From Pseudomonas capeferrum (GTDB lineage: Bacteria > Pseudomonadota > Gammaproteobacteria > Pseudomonadales > Pseudomonadaceae): DNA of 64,000 bases. Of the stretch, positions 55,443 to 63,997 are shown piece after piece. Numbering within the stretch: the stretch's first letter is position 1; the number at the start of each line of letters is the position of its first letter. The DNA is taken from the NCBI RefSeq assembly GCF_013523055.1, contig NZ_JAAMQM010000002.1:124001-188000 (forward strand), given 5' to 3'. Made by a program: the position numbers and the translations under genes. A model generated the notes under the pieces. The model made no database searches, was not told the DNA's origin, and saw only the letters and a list, made by a program, of their open reading frames with translations.

Positions 55443-55590
55443 TGGCTGAAAAGGAGAGGCGCCGACCGGAGGACATGTCCGGGTGCGTCGCTCGGTTGTC
55501 TTTTTCAGCAGCAGGACTGCATCGGTCAGGCTTTAACCCTTATGCTTGCCAAAAACGATTCACCCGCTCAAGGAGCCCTTTGGGACGCTG

Positions 55591-56958
55591 ATGGGACAGA
55601 TCTGGAAGTCATTTCGCTCGCTGTATTTCGCTGCCCTGATGATGCTGATCGGCTCCGGTCTGCTAAGTACCTACCTGGCGTTGCGCCTGGCTGCCGACAA
55701 TGTCGACAGCCTCTGGGTCGGTGCCCTGATGGCCGCCAACTATTTCGGTCTCGCCGTGGGTGGCAAGATCGGACATCGCTTGATTGCCCGTGTCGGGCAC
55801 ATCCGCGCCTATGCCACCTGCGCCGGTATCGTCGGCGCCGCGGTGCTGGGCCACGGTATGACCGACTGGTTGCCCGCCTGGGTAGGGCTGAGGATGATCG
55901 TGGGCCTGGGGATGATGTGCCAGTACATGGTTCTGGAGAGCTGGCTGAACGAGCAGGCGGATGCCCGTCAGCGTGGCGCCGTCTTCAGTGGCTACATGAT
56001 CGCGTCCTACCTCGGACTGGTGCTTGGCCAAATGATCCTGGTAGTGCATCCCGAGCTGGGCCCGGAACTGCTGATGCTGGTCGCCATGTGCTTCGCCCTG
56101 TGCCTGGTGCCGGTGGCGATGACTCGACGCATCCACCCCGCGCCGCTGCATCCGGCGCCCCTGGACCCGCGATTCTTCATCAAGCGGGTACCGCAGTCGC
56201 TGAGCACGGTGCTGGGGTCCGGTCTCATCGTCGGGTCGTTCTATGGTCTGGCGCCGGTATACGCCTCCGATCAAGGCATGCCGACCCAACAGGTCGGTCT
56301 TTTCATGGGCTGCTGCATTCTCGCGGGCCTGGTGGTGCAGTACCCGCTGGGCTGGCTGTCCGACCGTTATGACCGGGCCCTGCTGATTCGCAGCCTGGCC
56401 GGTGGTCTGGCGCTGTTCTCGCTGCCGTTGGCGATACTTCCCAGCGTGCCGCTGGAGCTGCTGTTCGGCATCGGTTTCCTGATTTCCCTGTTGCAGTTCG
56501 GCCTGTACCCATTGGCCGTGGCCTTTTCCAATGACCACGTCGAAAGCGAGCGCAGGGTTTCCCTGACCGCCATGCTGCTGGTGACCTACGGCGTCGGCGC
56601 CAGCATCGGTCCATTGCTGGCGGGTGTGCTGATGAAAGTGTTCGGCGCGCAGATGCTCTATGCCTTCTTCGTGTTCTTTGCCTTGGTCCTGGTCTGGCGG
56701 ATACGTCCGAAGGCTGTCACTGGGCTGCATCAGGTCGACGACGCACCGCTCAATCACGTGGCCATGCCAGCGGCAGGTTCGCCATTGTCCGCCGCGCTCG
56801 ACCCTAGGGTGGACGAGCAGGTGGTGCAGGATGTGATGCACACGCCAGCGGCGGCGGCCCCGGAAGAGGCCGCGATGCAAGAGGGAGCAGAAGAGAAATC
56901 ACGGGAGGAGGTAGCGTTCGTTGCCGAGTCCGAAGACGACAAGCCGCGCCCGGTCTAG
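55591..56958 (+). CDS. MFS transporter (YcaD-like)
   Basis: A 455-residue major facilitator with 12 helices. SLYFAALMMLIGSGLLSTYL begins helix 1; ANYFGLAVGGKIGHRLIARV is helix 2 with the loop 2-3 signature; YPLGWLSDRYDR is the repeat in the second half. The last 60 residues are a soluble Ala/Glu-rich tail (PAAAAPEEAAMQEGAEEKSR) not usual in the family. The ATG at 55591 precedes helix 1 by about ten residues and has AAGGAG further upstream. Substrate unknown. Confidence 0.85.
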   Translation: MGQIWKSFRSLYFAALMMLIGSGLLSTYLALRLAADNVDSLWVGALMAANYFGLAVGGKIGHRLIARVGHIRAYATCAGIVGAAVLGHGMTDWLPAWVGLRMIVGLGMMCQYMVLESWLNEQADARQRGAVFSGYMIASYLGLVLGQMILVVHPELGPELLMLVAMCFALCLVPVAMTRRIHPAPLHPAPLDPRFFIKRVPQSLSTVLGSGLIVGSFYGLAPVYASDQGMPTQQVGLFMGCCILAGLVVQYPLGWLSDRYDRALLIRSLAGGLALFSLPLAILPSVPLELLFGIGFLISLLQFGLYPLAVAFSNDHVESERRVSLTAMLLVTYGVGASIGPLLAGVLMKVFGAQMLYAFFVFFALVLVWRIRPKAVTGLHQVDDAPLNHVAMPAAGSPLSAALDPRVDEQVVQDVMHTPAAAAPEEAAMQEGAEEKSREEVAFVAESEDDKPRPV

Positions 56959-56969
56959 ATCGATCCGGC

Positions 56970-56999
56970 GTCGGGCGAGCTTGCAAGAGGTCGCCCGAC
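56970..56999. terminator. Hairpin between convergent MFS and flgZ genes
   Basis: A perfect 9-bp stem, GTCGGGCGA (56970-56978) with TCGCCCGAC (56991-56999), fills the short gap between two convergent genes. No T-run on either side. Confidence 0.6.
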
Positions 57000-57010
57000 A
57001 GCGCGTCGGA

Positions 57011-57748
57011 TCAGTAGTCGTCCTTGTCGAACCGTCGCGCTTCACGCTGTAGCTGATAGACGAAGCTCTCGACCTTGCGCTGCAACTGACCGGTAAGGTT
57101 GTGGAAGCGCACGCCTGCGAAGGTGGTGTTGATGTGCTCTTCGAAGTGCAGATGGCGCAGCTCGACCATGACTTGGGACATGCCGAGCGGCGCGCCCGCG
57201 CTGAACTTCTCGTAGACCTGGCCCAGTTGCAGGCGGTCCTCGATGTCGCCCTCGAAGCGCAGCTTGCATCCTGTCGCCGAAATATCCAGCAACTTGCCGC
57301 GCAGGGCACCCAGCCCCCTGAGACGTACACCGTCCAGCGTGACATCGATCAGTTGGGAAAGCTTCAGCGCCGCGCGAAAGGCGTTGCGCCGCTGGTGATA
57401 GGTCACCTCGTCGGGCAGGCTGCCGCGGTAGCAACGGTTGCCGTCGATCTCGGAGATACTGACTTCGGTGTTGCAGTCCCAGGCGATACGTACGCCGTCA
57501 TGGAAGCCTTCGATGCGGAAGGGCTCGCCATTCTCGATGAATCTCTCGCCATCGCGGGGGATCATTTCATCCAGTGCCAGGGTGTCGGTGTCCACGTGGA
57601 CGACATAGCTCTGGAAGCGCTGATCGCGTTCAGGGAAAGTGATCATCAGCGGATCATGGCTTTCAAGCAGCAGTCGCAGGTTGGCAGCAATTTCCAAGGG
57701 CGTAGTCAACACCTTCGGCGGCTGCGGAGCATCGGCTTCATCGAACAC
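57011..57748 (-). CDS. flgZ: YcgR/FlgZ flagellar brake protein (PilZ)
   Basis: A 245-residue c-di-GMP receptor that slows the flagellar motor. N-terminal YcgR domain (to about 115), then a PilZ domain with the binding motifs YHQRRNAFR and [10 protein letters not shown]. The start is a GTG at 57748; GGAG lies ten bases upstream. It follows flgN by 77 bp on the same strand, the standard Pseudomonas order flgM-flgN-flgZ, so it is probably expressed with late flagellar genes. Confidence 0.92.
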   Translation of the reverse strand: MFDEADAPQPPKVLTTPLEIAANLRLLLESHDPLMITFPERDQRFQSYVVHVDTDTLALDEMIPRDGERFIENGEPFRIEGFHDGVRIAWDCNTEVSISEIDGNRCYRGSLPDEVTYHQRRNAFRAALKLSQLIDVTLDGVRLRGLGALRGKLLDISATGCKLRFEGDIEDRLQLGQVYEKFSAGAPLGMSQVMVELRHLHFEEHINTTFAGVRFHNLTGQLQRKVESFVYQLQREARRFDKDDY

Positions 57749-57825
57749 GGGTCAACAATCTCCAGGCAAAACGACACACGCAATAAGGCATTTTGCCAGC
57801 ATGTATCGTGCCTTGAATAGAAAAA

Positions 57826-58293
57826 TCACACTTGGCTGAGTGTCTGAGGCTTGCTCAGCGGCGAGGTAGCGCCCCGACTGTTGTAGAGCGACGGCGAGTC
57901 GCCGCCCATGAGAATCCTAATCTGGCTGGAGGTCGCATGCTGCTGGACCTGGATGATGCGGCCGTTGGTCTCGTTGATCTTCTGGCAGGCATCCATCAGC
58001 CGGGTCAGCGCATCGAGCTGCTGCATGATCACTTCGCCAGCCGACGACTGCGCCGCAAGGGCTTGCACACCGGCACGATCGGGGGTGAGGCCGAGGCTGG
58101 TAAGCAGGTGGTTGCGCCGCTTGCCCTGCTGTTCGAGCAATACGATCAACGACTGCTTGCGTGCCAGGATGTTTTCCAGCAGCAGCATGTCCCGGCCGTG
58201 CAGGGCCAAGGTTTCACTCTCGAGCAGCTCGAGCAGTTCTTGCGTCGGGGCAAGGTCGTCTTCGATCAGTTGCAGCAGGGTCATGTCGTGCAT
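57826..58293 (-). CDS. flgN: FlgN, flagellar hook-filament junction chaperone
   Basis: A 155-residue mostly helical protein (LLQLIEDDLAPTQELLELLE, RDMLLLENILARKQSLIVLL, DACQKINETNGRIIQVQQHA). It binds FlgK and FlgL before export. Located 44 bp after flgM and on the same strand, as usual. Confidence 0.9.
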   Translation of the reverse strand: MHDMTLLQLIEDDLAPTQELLELLESETLALHGRDMLLLENILARKQSLIVLLEQQGKRRNHLLTSLGLTPDRAGVQALAAQSSAGEVIMQQLDALTRLMDACQKINETNGRIIQVQQHATSSQIRILMGGDSPSLYNSRGATSPLSKPQTLSQV

Positions 58294-58337
58294 GGCGGGC
58301 TCTCGTATGGCGTCCCTGAAGTCAGCGCGCCGCGAGG

Positions 58338-58652
58338 TCAGCGCTGGCCTTCGAAATTGAGCATCTTGCTGGCGACGCGACCGGCATCGACCTGATAGCT
58401 GCCATCGGCGATGGCCTGTTTCAACGCGGCCACACGGGCGCTGTCGACGACCGGCTGGTCACGCAGCTTTTCGCTGATCTTCTGCAACTGTTGAGCCTCG
58501 TTACTGAGGTGTACCGTTTCTCCGCTGGTGCCAGGACGCACGGAGGCGGCAGTGGTTTCGCCGGATTTCTCTGCGCCGCTGGACGCAGTGTTCGTGCGTG
58601 CGCCGCCCGAGACGGACGGTGAATTATTCAAACGACTGAAGTCGATGACCAT
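58338..58652 (-). CDS. flgM: FlgM, anti-sigma-28 factor
   Basis: A 104-residue protein, disordered at the N-terminus ([20 protein letters not shown]) with the C-terminal FliA-binding helices ([46 protein letters not shown]). It holds FliA inactive until the hook is complete. The start at 58652 gives the family's [10 protein letters not shown] sigma-28 promoter lies about 40-60 nt upstream. Confidence 0.93.
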   Translation of the reverse strand: MVIDFSRLNNSPSVSGGARTNTASSGAEKSGETTAASVRPGTSGETVHLSNEAQQLQKISEKLRDQPVVDSARVAALKQAIADGSYQVDAGRVASKMLNFEGQR

Positions 58653-58687
58653 GATCAGAAGCCTCTGGGTATTGGACGCTTGCCTTG

Positions 58688-58714
58688 TTTTCGGCCATGG
58701 CGCAAAAAACTTTA
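58688..58714 (-). promoter_or_regulatory. Sigma-28 (FliA) promoter of flgMN
   Basis: On the minus strand TAAA, a 15-bp spacer and GCCGAAAA match the consensus TAAA-N15-GCCGATAA with one mismatch. Position is right for flgM, known to be FliA-dependent in Pseudomonas. Confidence 0.8.
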
Positions 58715-58803
58715 GGCACGAATGCGAAGTCGTCTCTCGACGATCACCCGCAACCCGTTCTGACACAGTTTAGGAAAAGCGGCTCACCACCGCCAGCCTT
58801 ATC

Positions 58804-59556
58804 CTACATGGCGACCTCGACCTGGCCAGGCCCCGTCACACGGGCCTTGACCACCCGCTTGGAATTCAGGTTGCGCACGCGGATCTGCTCGCTCAGACCG
58901 CCCTTGACCAGGGCCTCCCCCGGCATGCGCACGCTGAGCGTGCCGCTACGCGCCGTGATCACCACCTGGTCGCCCTTGCGAATGACTTCCGCCTGCTCCA
59001 GATGCTGGGGTGTCAACACCTGATCGAGCACGGCAGGACGCAGCAGTTTCATACCCACGGCCTGGTCCAGCTGGGTCAGAAATCCTTGATTGAGCGTACC
59101 GACGTCGCGCTCGCGCAGGATCACGTCGCCTTCGCCCACCACGCTCTCGCGCTTGAGCGGACGAGCCATGGTCACCACATCGCGAAACAGTCGCACCTGG
59201 GCCGGAACGAAGACCGTCCACGGCCCGCTGCCATTGCAGCGAACCCGTACCGTGACCCGGCCAAGAGGTTGCGCCGGGCTTTCCAGCGAAGCGTCCAGGT
59301 CGCGGTCGCACAGTGGCATGCGCAGGCGCGGGTCCAGTGTATTCACCGTGATCTCGTAGCGCCCTTCGGTTTGGCTGGAGGCCAGATAATCCTCGACCGT
59401 GAATTCAAGAAACCCCTGGGTGACGCCGATAAGCTGTTCAGGCAGGGTGGCGGCGGCAGCCTGGACGCGAGCGTAGGGTGCCCACAGGCACATCGCGGCC
59501 AGGAGGCCGAATGCCAGGCGAGTCAATCGTCGGAAAAATGTCGTTTTAGTGTGCAT
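58804..59556 (-). CDS. flgA: FlgA, P-ring assembly chaperone
   Basis: A 250-residue periplasmic protein with a signal peptide (FFRRLTRLAFGLLAAMCLWA), a SAF-like domain (VVGEGDVILRERDVGTLNQG) and the C-terminal VITARSGTLSVRMPGEALVK and RVRNLNSKRVVKARVTGPGQ segments of the family. Start at 59556 (MHTKTT) is chosen because it precedes the signal peptide; longer readings are not family-like. Divergent from cheV. Confidence 0.92.
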   Translation of the reverse strand: MHTKTTFFRRLTRLAFGLLAAMCLWAPYARVQAAAATLPEQLIGVTQGFLEFTVEDYLASSQTEGRYEITVNTLDPRLRMPLCDRDLDASLESPAQPLGRVTVRVRCNGSGPWTVFVPAQVRLFRDVVTMARPLKRESVVGEGDVILRERDVGTLNQGFLTQLDQAVGMKLLRPAVLDQVLTPQHLEQAEVIRKGDQVVITARSGTLSVRMPGEALVKGGLSEQIRVRNLNSKRVVKARVTGPGQVEVAM

Positions 59557-59561
59557 GACAC

Positions 59562-59588
59562 TCAAAAAAGCAAAGCTCGTGCCGATTC
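59562..59588 (+). promoter_or_regulatory. Sigma-28 (FliA) promoter of cheV
   Basis: TCAA, exactly 15 bp, then GCCGATTC; the family consensus is TCAA/TAAA-N15-GCCGATAA. It lies 33 nt before the cheV start. Confidence 0.8.
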
Positions 59589-59620
59589 GGTACGCAGGCT
59601 GAATCGAAAAGGAGTCTGGC

Positions 59621-60550
59621 ATGGCAGGTGTTATGGATTCGGTCAACCAGCGCACGCAGCTGGTTGGACAGAATCGCCTGGAACTACTGTTGTTTCGCCT
59701 CAATGGCAATCAGCTGTACGGCATCAACGTGTTCAAGGTGCGCGAGGTGCTGCAATGCCCGGAGCTTACCCTGCTGCCGCGATCGCATCGGGTCGTGCGT
59801 GGCGTGGCCAATATCCGCGGGGCGACCATCCCGATCATCGACCTGTCGATGGCGACCGGCTTGCCCGGGCTCGAGGAGGAAACGCGCAAGAGCTTCGTGA
59901 TCATCACCGAGTACAACACCAAGACCCAGGGTTTCCTGGTGCATTCGGTCGAGCGTATCGTCAACATGAACTGGGAAGAGATCCATCCGCCACCCCGCGG
60001 CACGGGGCGCGATCATTACCTGACGGCGGTGACCCGCGTCGACAACCGCATGGTCGAGATCATCGATGTGGAAAAGGTGCTCGCTGAAGTGGCGCCGTCT
60101 TCCGAGGCGGTCTCGGAAGGGGTGATCGACGCCGAGGTGCAGGACAAGGCGGTCATGCTGCGGGTGCTGACGGTCGACGACTCGTCGGTGGCGCGCAAGC
60201 AGGTCAGTCGTTGCCTGCAGACCGTCGGTGTCGAGGTAGTGGCATTGAACGATGGTCGCCAGGCGCTGACTTACCTGCGCAAGCTGGTCGATGAGGGCAA
60301 GCGACCGGAAGAAGAGTTTCTGATGATGATTTCCGACATCGAAATGCCGGAGATGGACGGCTACACCCTGACCGCTGAAATCCGCAGCGATCCGCGCATG
60401 CAAAAATTGCACATCATCCTGCATACTTCCCTATCCGGAGTATTCAACCAGGCGATGGTCAAGAAAGTCGGTGCCGATGATTTCCTGGCCAAGTTCCGGC
60501 CGGACGATCTGGCCCAGCGCGTCGTCGACCGGATCAAGGCTACGCATTGA
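59621..60550 (+). CDS. cheV: CheV, chemotaxis coupling protein with receiver
   Basis: A 309-residue CheW-REC fusion linking receptors to CheA. CheW domain at about 15-165 (NQLYGINVFKVREVLQCPEL, RGVANIRGATIPIIDLSMAT); receiver at about 180-305 with DDSSVARKQ and the phospho-Asp at 239 in ISDIEMPEMDGYT. AAAAGGAG precedes the ATG. cheR follows 48 bp later. Confidence 0.94.
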   Translation: MAGVMDSVNQRTQLVGQNRLELLLFRLNGNQLYGINVFKVREVLQCPELTLLPRSHRVVRGVANIRGATIPIIDLSMATGLPGLEEETRKSFVIITEYNTKTQGFLVHSVERIVNMNWEEIHPPPRGTGRDHYLTAVTRVDNRMVEIIDVEKVLAEVAPSSEAVSEGVIDAEVQDKAVMLRVLTVDDSSVARKQVSRCLQTVGVEVVALNDGRQALTYLRKLVDEGKRPEEEFLMMISDIEMPEMDGYTLTAEIRSDPRMQKLHIILHTSLSGVFNQAMVKKVGADDFLAKFRPDDLAQRVVDRIKATH

Positions 60551-60598
60551 ACGGCCGGGGGCGAGCCCCTGGCGTTACAGATTTGAGAGGCGGCACCA

Positions 60599-61426
60599 TT
60601 GTCTACGGCTAATTTGGATTTCGAACAGTTCCGGGTATTCCTGGAGAAAGCCTGTGGCATCCTGCTGGGCGAGAATAAACAGTACCTGGTCTCCAGCCGT
60701 CTCAACAAGCTGATGGAGCAGCAGGGCATCAAGTCGTTGACCGAGCTGGTGCAGCGCATCCAGAGTTTGCCGCGCAGTGGTCTGCGCGAGCAGGTGGTGG
60801 ACGCCATGACGACCAACGAGACCTTGTGGTTCCGCGATACCTATCCTTTCGAGGTGATGAAGAACCGGGCCATTCCCGAGTTCATCAAGGGCAATCCCGG
60901 TCAGCGCCTGCGTATCTGGTCGGCCGCCTGCTCCTCGGGACAGGAGCCGTTTTCCCTGTCCATGACCATCGATGAGTTCGAGCGGAGCAACCTCGGCCAG
61001 TTGAAGATGGGGGCGCAGATAGTCGCCACCGATCTGTCCGGGTCCATGTTGGCCAATTGCAAGACCGGCGAGTATGACAGCCTGGCCATTGCCCGCGGTC
61101 TGTCCCAGGAGCGCCTGCAGCGCTATTTCGATGTCAAGAGCCCCGGACGCTGGGCGGTCAAGCCGGCGATCCGCAGTCGCGTCGAGTTTCGCCCCATCAA
61201 TCTGCTAGACAGCTATGCCGCCCTGGGCAAGTTCGATGTGATCTTTTGCCGCAACGTGCTGATCTACTTCTCGGCACAGGTCAAGAAGGACATCCTCTTG
61301 CGCATGCACAGTGCTCTGAAGCCGGGAGGGTACCTGTTCCTCGGGGCTTCCGAGGCGCTTAATGGCTTGCCGGACCATTATCGGATGGTGCAGTGCAGTC
61401 CGGGGATCATCTACCAGGCGAAGTGA
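60599..61426 (+). CDS. cheR: CheR, chemoreceptor methyltransferase
   Basis: A 275-residue SAM-dependent glutamate methyltransferase. N-terminal helical domain (FEQFRVFLEKACGILLGENK), then TTNETLWFRDTYPFEVM, the SAM site WSAACSSGQEPFSLSM and the FDVIFCRNVLIYFS motif. The start is a TTG at 60599 with GAGAGG nine bases upstream. Operonic with cheV. Confidence 0.94.
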   Translation: MSTANLDFEQFRVFLEKACGILLGENKQYLVSSRLNKLMEQQGIKSLTELVQRIQSLPRSGLREQVVDAMTTNETLWFRDTYPFEVMKNRAIPEFIKGNPGQRLRIWSAACSSGQEPFSLSMTIDEFERSNLGQLKMGAQIVATDLSGSMLANCKTGEYDSLAIARGLSQERLQRYFDVKSPGRWAVKPAIRSRVEFRPINLLDSYAALGKFDVIFCRNVLIYFSAQVKKDILLRMHSALKPGGYLFLGASEALNGLPDHYRMVQCSPGIIYQAK

Positions 61427-61524
61427 GTGAGGAGGGGGGCGGTGACTCAGGTGGATTAGGTGGCTGCCTTTCCTGGCTGAGGTATCTGTTTTTCCGCCAC
61501 TATTGCATGGGTTTGTCTGTCTTT

Positions 61525-62101
61525 ATTGCCAGGCGAGTCCTTCGGACTCGATCGCGGGACAAGCCCGCTCGCCACCGGGAGTCACTTCGCCCGGTAGCAA
61601 GCCCGGCCACCACCGGGAATCACCTCACCCGGTAGCAAGCCCGGCCACTACCGGGAATCACCTCACCCGGTAGCAAGCCCGGCCACTACCGGGAATTACC
61701 TCACCCGGTAGCAAGCCCGGCCACTACCGGGAATCACCTCGCCCGGTAGCAAGCCCGGCCACCACCGGGAATCACCTCGCCCGGTAGCTAGCCCGGCCAC
61801 TACTGGGAATCACCTCACCCGGCAGCAAGCCCGGCCACCACCGGGAGTCACTTCGCCCGGTAGCAAGTCCGGCCACCACCGGGAATCACCTCACCCGGTA
61901 GCAAGCCCGGCCACTACTGGGAATCACCTCGCCCGGTAGCAAGCCCGGCCACCACCGGGAATCACCTCACCCGGTAGCAAGCCCGGCCACCACCGGGAAT
62001 CACCTCGCCCGGTAGCAAGCCCGGTCACTACCGGGAATCACCCTGTACCGGTGGCGAGCGGGCTTGCCCCGCGATCGAGGCCGAAGGACTCGCCTGGCAA
62101 T
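61525..62101. repeat. 38-bp tandem array (about 12 units) between 55-bp inverted REP arms
   Basis: Left arm 61525-61579 and right arm 62047-62101 are reverse complements with three mismatches and include the REP core and the outer sequence ATTGCCAGGCGAGTCCTTCG. Between them the unit CCGGGAATCACCTCACCCGG-TAGCAAGCCCGGCCACTA recurs every 38 bp, with first and last copies near 61575 and 62029. Units differ by a few bases (CACTA/CACCA, CTCAC/CTCGC). Confidence 0.93.
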
Positions 62102-62323
62102 ACTGACGTGGCCTTACCCGGAATGTTGTGGCTACTCGGACCATCCGGACAAGATCATGCGATAGCGAAAGCATTCTACTCCCGTCAATTTTTTGTTTTA
62201 CCGCCATCCCCTCCCTCCAATTGCCGCTTCCGACCGCCCCAGCGGAAAACCTTTGCCGCTTTTCTGGCAGCATCTCCTCCTCAATAAAGCCCTTACCCCA
62301 GTCATTACGGCTTTCCAGCCAAC

Positions 62324-62339
62324 TGGCACACCCTTTGCT
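62324..62339 (+). promoter_or_regulatory. Sigma-54 promoter of the flgB operon
   Basis: TGGCAC-ACCCT-TTGCT is a perfect match to the -24/-12 consensus (TGGCAC-N5-TTGCW), 50 bp before flgB. In pseudomonads flgBCDE are class II/III genes under RpoN and FleQ or FleR. Confidence 0.92.
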
Positions 62340-62389
62340 TTAGCGTTGACCAACGACTGATCCGGTCACCCTTTGAAGGTTTTCCTGTC

Positions 62390-62797
62390 ATGAGCATCAG
62401 CTTCGACAAGGCGCTCGGTATCCACGAACGGGCCCTGAACTTCCGCGCCCAGCGCGCCGAAGTGCTGGCCAACAACATCGCCAACGCCGACACGCCGAAC
62501 TACAAGGCGCGCGACATGGACTTCTCCTCGATGCTCGCCGCGGAGTCCGAGAAGCGCCAAGGCGGCTCGTTCGGCCTGGAGCGCACCAACAGTCGGCATA
62601 TCGATGCCCAGGGCGCGAGTACTGGCGAGCAGACGTTGCAATACCGCACGCCCATGCAGCCATCGATCGACCAGAACACCGTGGATGCGCAGATCGAGCA
62701 ATCCAACTATGCGCAGAACGCCATGGATTTCCAGGCCAGCTTCACGTTGCTCAACAGTAAATTCAAAGGGCTGATCTCGGCCCTGCGCGGAGAGTGA
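62390..62797 (+). CDS. flgB: FlgB, flagellar proximal rod protein
   Basis: A 135-residue rod protein with the N-terminal signature RAEVLANNIANADTPNYKAR and a C-terminal helix (AMDFQASFTLLNSKFKGLIS). GAAGG lies eight bases before the ATG. First gene of the flgBCD(E) operon; flgC begins 3 nt after it. Confidence 0.95.
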   Translation: MSISFDKALGIHERALNFRAQRAEVLANNIANADTPNYKARDMDFSSMLAAESEKRQGGSFGLERTNSRHIDAQGASTGEQTLQYRTPMQPSIDQNTVDAQIEQSNYAQNAMDFQASFTLLNSKFKGLISALRGE

Positions 62798-62800
62798 TCC

Positions 62801-63241
62801 ATGTCCCTTGCCAGTGTCTTCAATATTGCCGGTAGCGGCATGAGTGCGCAGACCACGCGTCTCAATACCGTCGCTTCCAACATCGCCAACGCCGAGACGG
62901 TCTCGTCGAGCATCGACCAGACCTACCGTGCACGTCATCCGGTGTTCGCCACGACCTTCCAGCAGGCCCAGGGCACCGGGCAATCGTTGTTCCAGGATCA
63001 GGACGGCGCCGGACAGGGCGTCCAGGTCACGGGCATCGTCGAGGACCAGAGCAACCTCGAGGCGCGCTACGAGCCGAGTCATCCGGCCGCCAACAAGGAT
63101 GGCTATGTCTATTACCCGAACGTCAACGTCGTCGAGGAAATGGCCGACATGATCTCGGCCAGCCGGTCCTTCCAGACCAACGCCGAGCTGATGAACACCG
63201 CCAAGACCATGATGCAGAAGGTCCTGACCCTGGGTCAGTGA
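62801..63241 (+). CDS. flgC: FlgC, flagellar proximal rod protein
   Basis: A 146-residue rod protein: SLASVFNIAGSGMSAQTTRL, NTVASNIANAETV and the C-terminal YPNVNVVEEMADMISASRSF that all axial proteins share. Its ribosome site (GAGAG) overlaps the end of flgB. flgD follows 15 nt later. Confidence 0.95.
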   Translation: MSLASVFNIAGSGMSAQTTRLNTVASNIANAETVSSSIDQTYRARHPVFATTFQQAQGTGQSLFQDQDGAGQGVQVTGIVEDQSNLEARYEPSHPAANKDGYVYYPNVNVVEEMADMISASRSFQTNAELMNTAKTMMQKVLTLGQ

Positions 63242-63256
63242 TAAGGAATCCGAACC

Positions 63257-63973
63257 ATGGCTGTCGATAGCACCAGCGGTGTGAACCTGAGTGACGTGAT
63301 CAAGGCGTCGGGTGTCAGCGCCGCTACCACCACTTCCAGCAACAAGAGCGCATTGACCAGTGCCAGCAACGACGCGCTGGGCAAGGATGCGTTCCTGCAA
63401 CTGCTGGTCACTCAGATGCAGAACCAGAATCCCCTCGACCCCCAGGACAACGGCGAGTTCGTGGCCCAGCTGGCACAGTTCAGCAGCCTGGAGGGCATTA
63501 CCAGTCTCAACGATTCGGTGACTTCCATCGCCGGTGCGCTGGGTTCGTCCCAGGCCCTGCAGGCGTCGTCGCTGGTCGGGCGTTCGGTGGTGGTGCAGAG
63601 CGACAAGGCCGTGGTCGATACCACCAAGAGCCTCACCGGCTCGGTCGTCGTGCCGCAGTCGATCAGCTCGGCCACGGTCACGGTCACGGATGCTGAGGGC
63701 AATACCGTGAAGACCCTCGACCTGGGGGCGCACTCTGCCGGCAATGCCGAGTTCATCTGGGACGGCACCAACGCCAAGGGCGAGAAGGTCGATCCGGGCA
63801 CCTACAGCTTCACCGCGCAGACCACGGTCGATGGCGAGGCACTGCAGATGTCCACCCTCCTGCCGGCCACCGTCACCAGCGTCACGCTCAGCCAGACAGG
63901 CGGCGAAATGATGCTCAACCTCGCGGGATTGGGCCAGCTGGCCCTGTCCAAAGTGCAAACCATCGGGATCTGA
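63257..63973 (+). CDS. flgD: FlgD, hook assembly scaffold
   Basis: A 238-residue hook-cap protein. LGKDAFLQLLVTQMQNQNPL and DPQDNGEFVAQLAQFSSLEG form the export-related N-terminal region; the FlgD Ig-like and Tudor-like domains follow (AEFIWDGTNAKGEKVDPGTY). AAGGA lies eight bases before the ATG. Confidence 0.95.
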   Translation: MAVDSTSGVNLSDVIKASGVSAATTTSSNKSALTSASNDALGKDAFLQLLVTQMQNQNPLDPQDNGEFVAQLAQFSSLEGITSLNDSVTSIAGALGSSQALQASSLVGRSVVVQSDKAVVDTTKSLTGSVVVPQSISSATVTVTDAEGNTVKTLDLGAHSAGNAEFIWDGTNAKGEKVDPGTYSFTAQTTVDGEALQMSTLLPATVTSVTLSQTGGEMMLNLAGLGQLALSKVQTIGI

Positions 63974-63992
63974 GGCCGGCTCACGCGGCACT

Positions 63993-63997
63993 AGGAG
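63993..63997 (+). promoter_or_regulatory. Ribosome binding site of the next gene (flgE expected)
   Basis: AGGAG three bases before the window end, 20 nt after the flgD stop. By operon order the following gene should be flgE; its start is outside the window. Confidence 0.7.

Larger units (their letters stand above)
61427..62389. other. cheR-flgB intergenic region with repeat array
   Basis: 963 bp without a gene. 61525-62101 is the REP-bounded array listed separately; 62102-62389 holds the flgB leader and its sigma-54 promoter. Confidence 0.85.

Noticed and set aside
59002-60087. 361-codon plus-strand frame spanning flgA and cheV
   Set aside because: It is antisense to flgA and out of frame with cheV, and both real genes are certain.
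61575-62046. Possible CRISPR array (38-bp period, many copies)
   Set aside because: The copies follow each other without unique spacers, the whole period is conserved, and no cas gene is near. It is a tandem repeat inside a REP doublet.
62366-63991. 541-codon open frame on the minus strand
   Set aside because: It runs antisense through flgB, flgC and flgD, which are unambiguous; it reflects high GC codon use.
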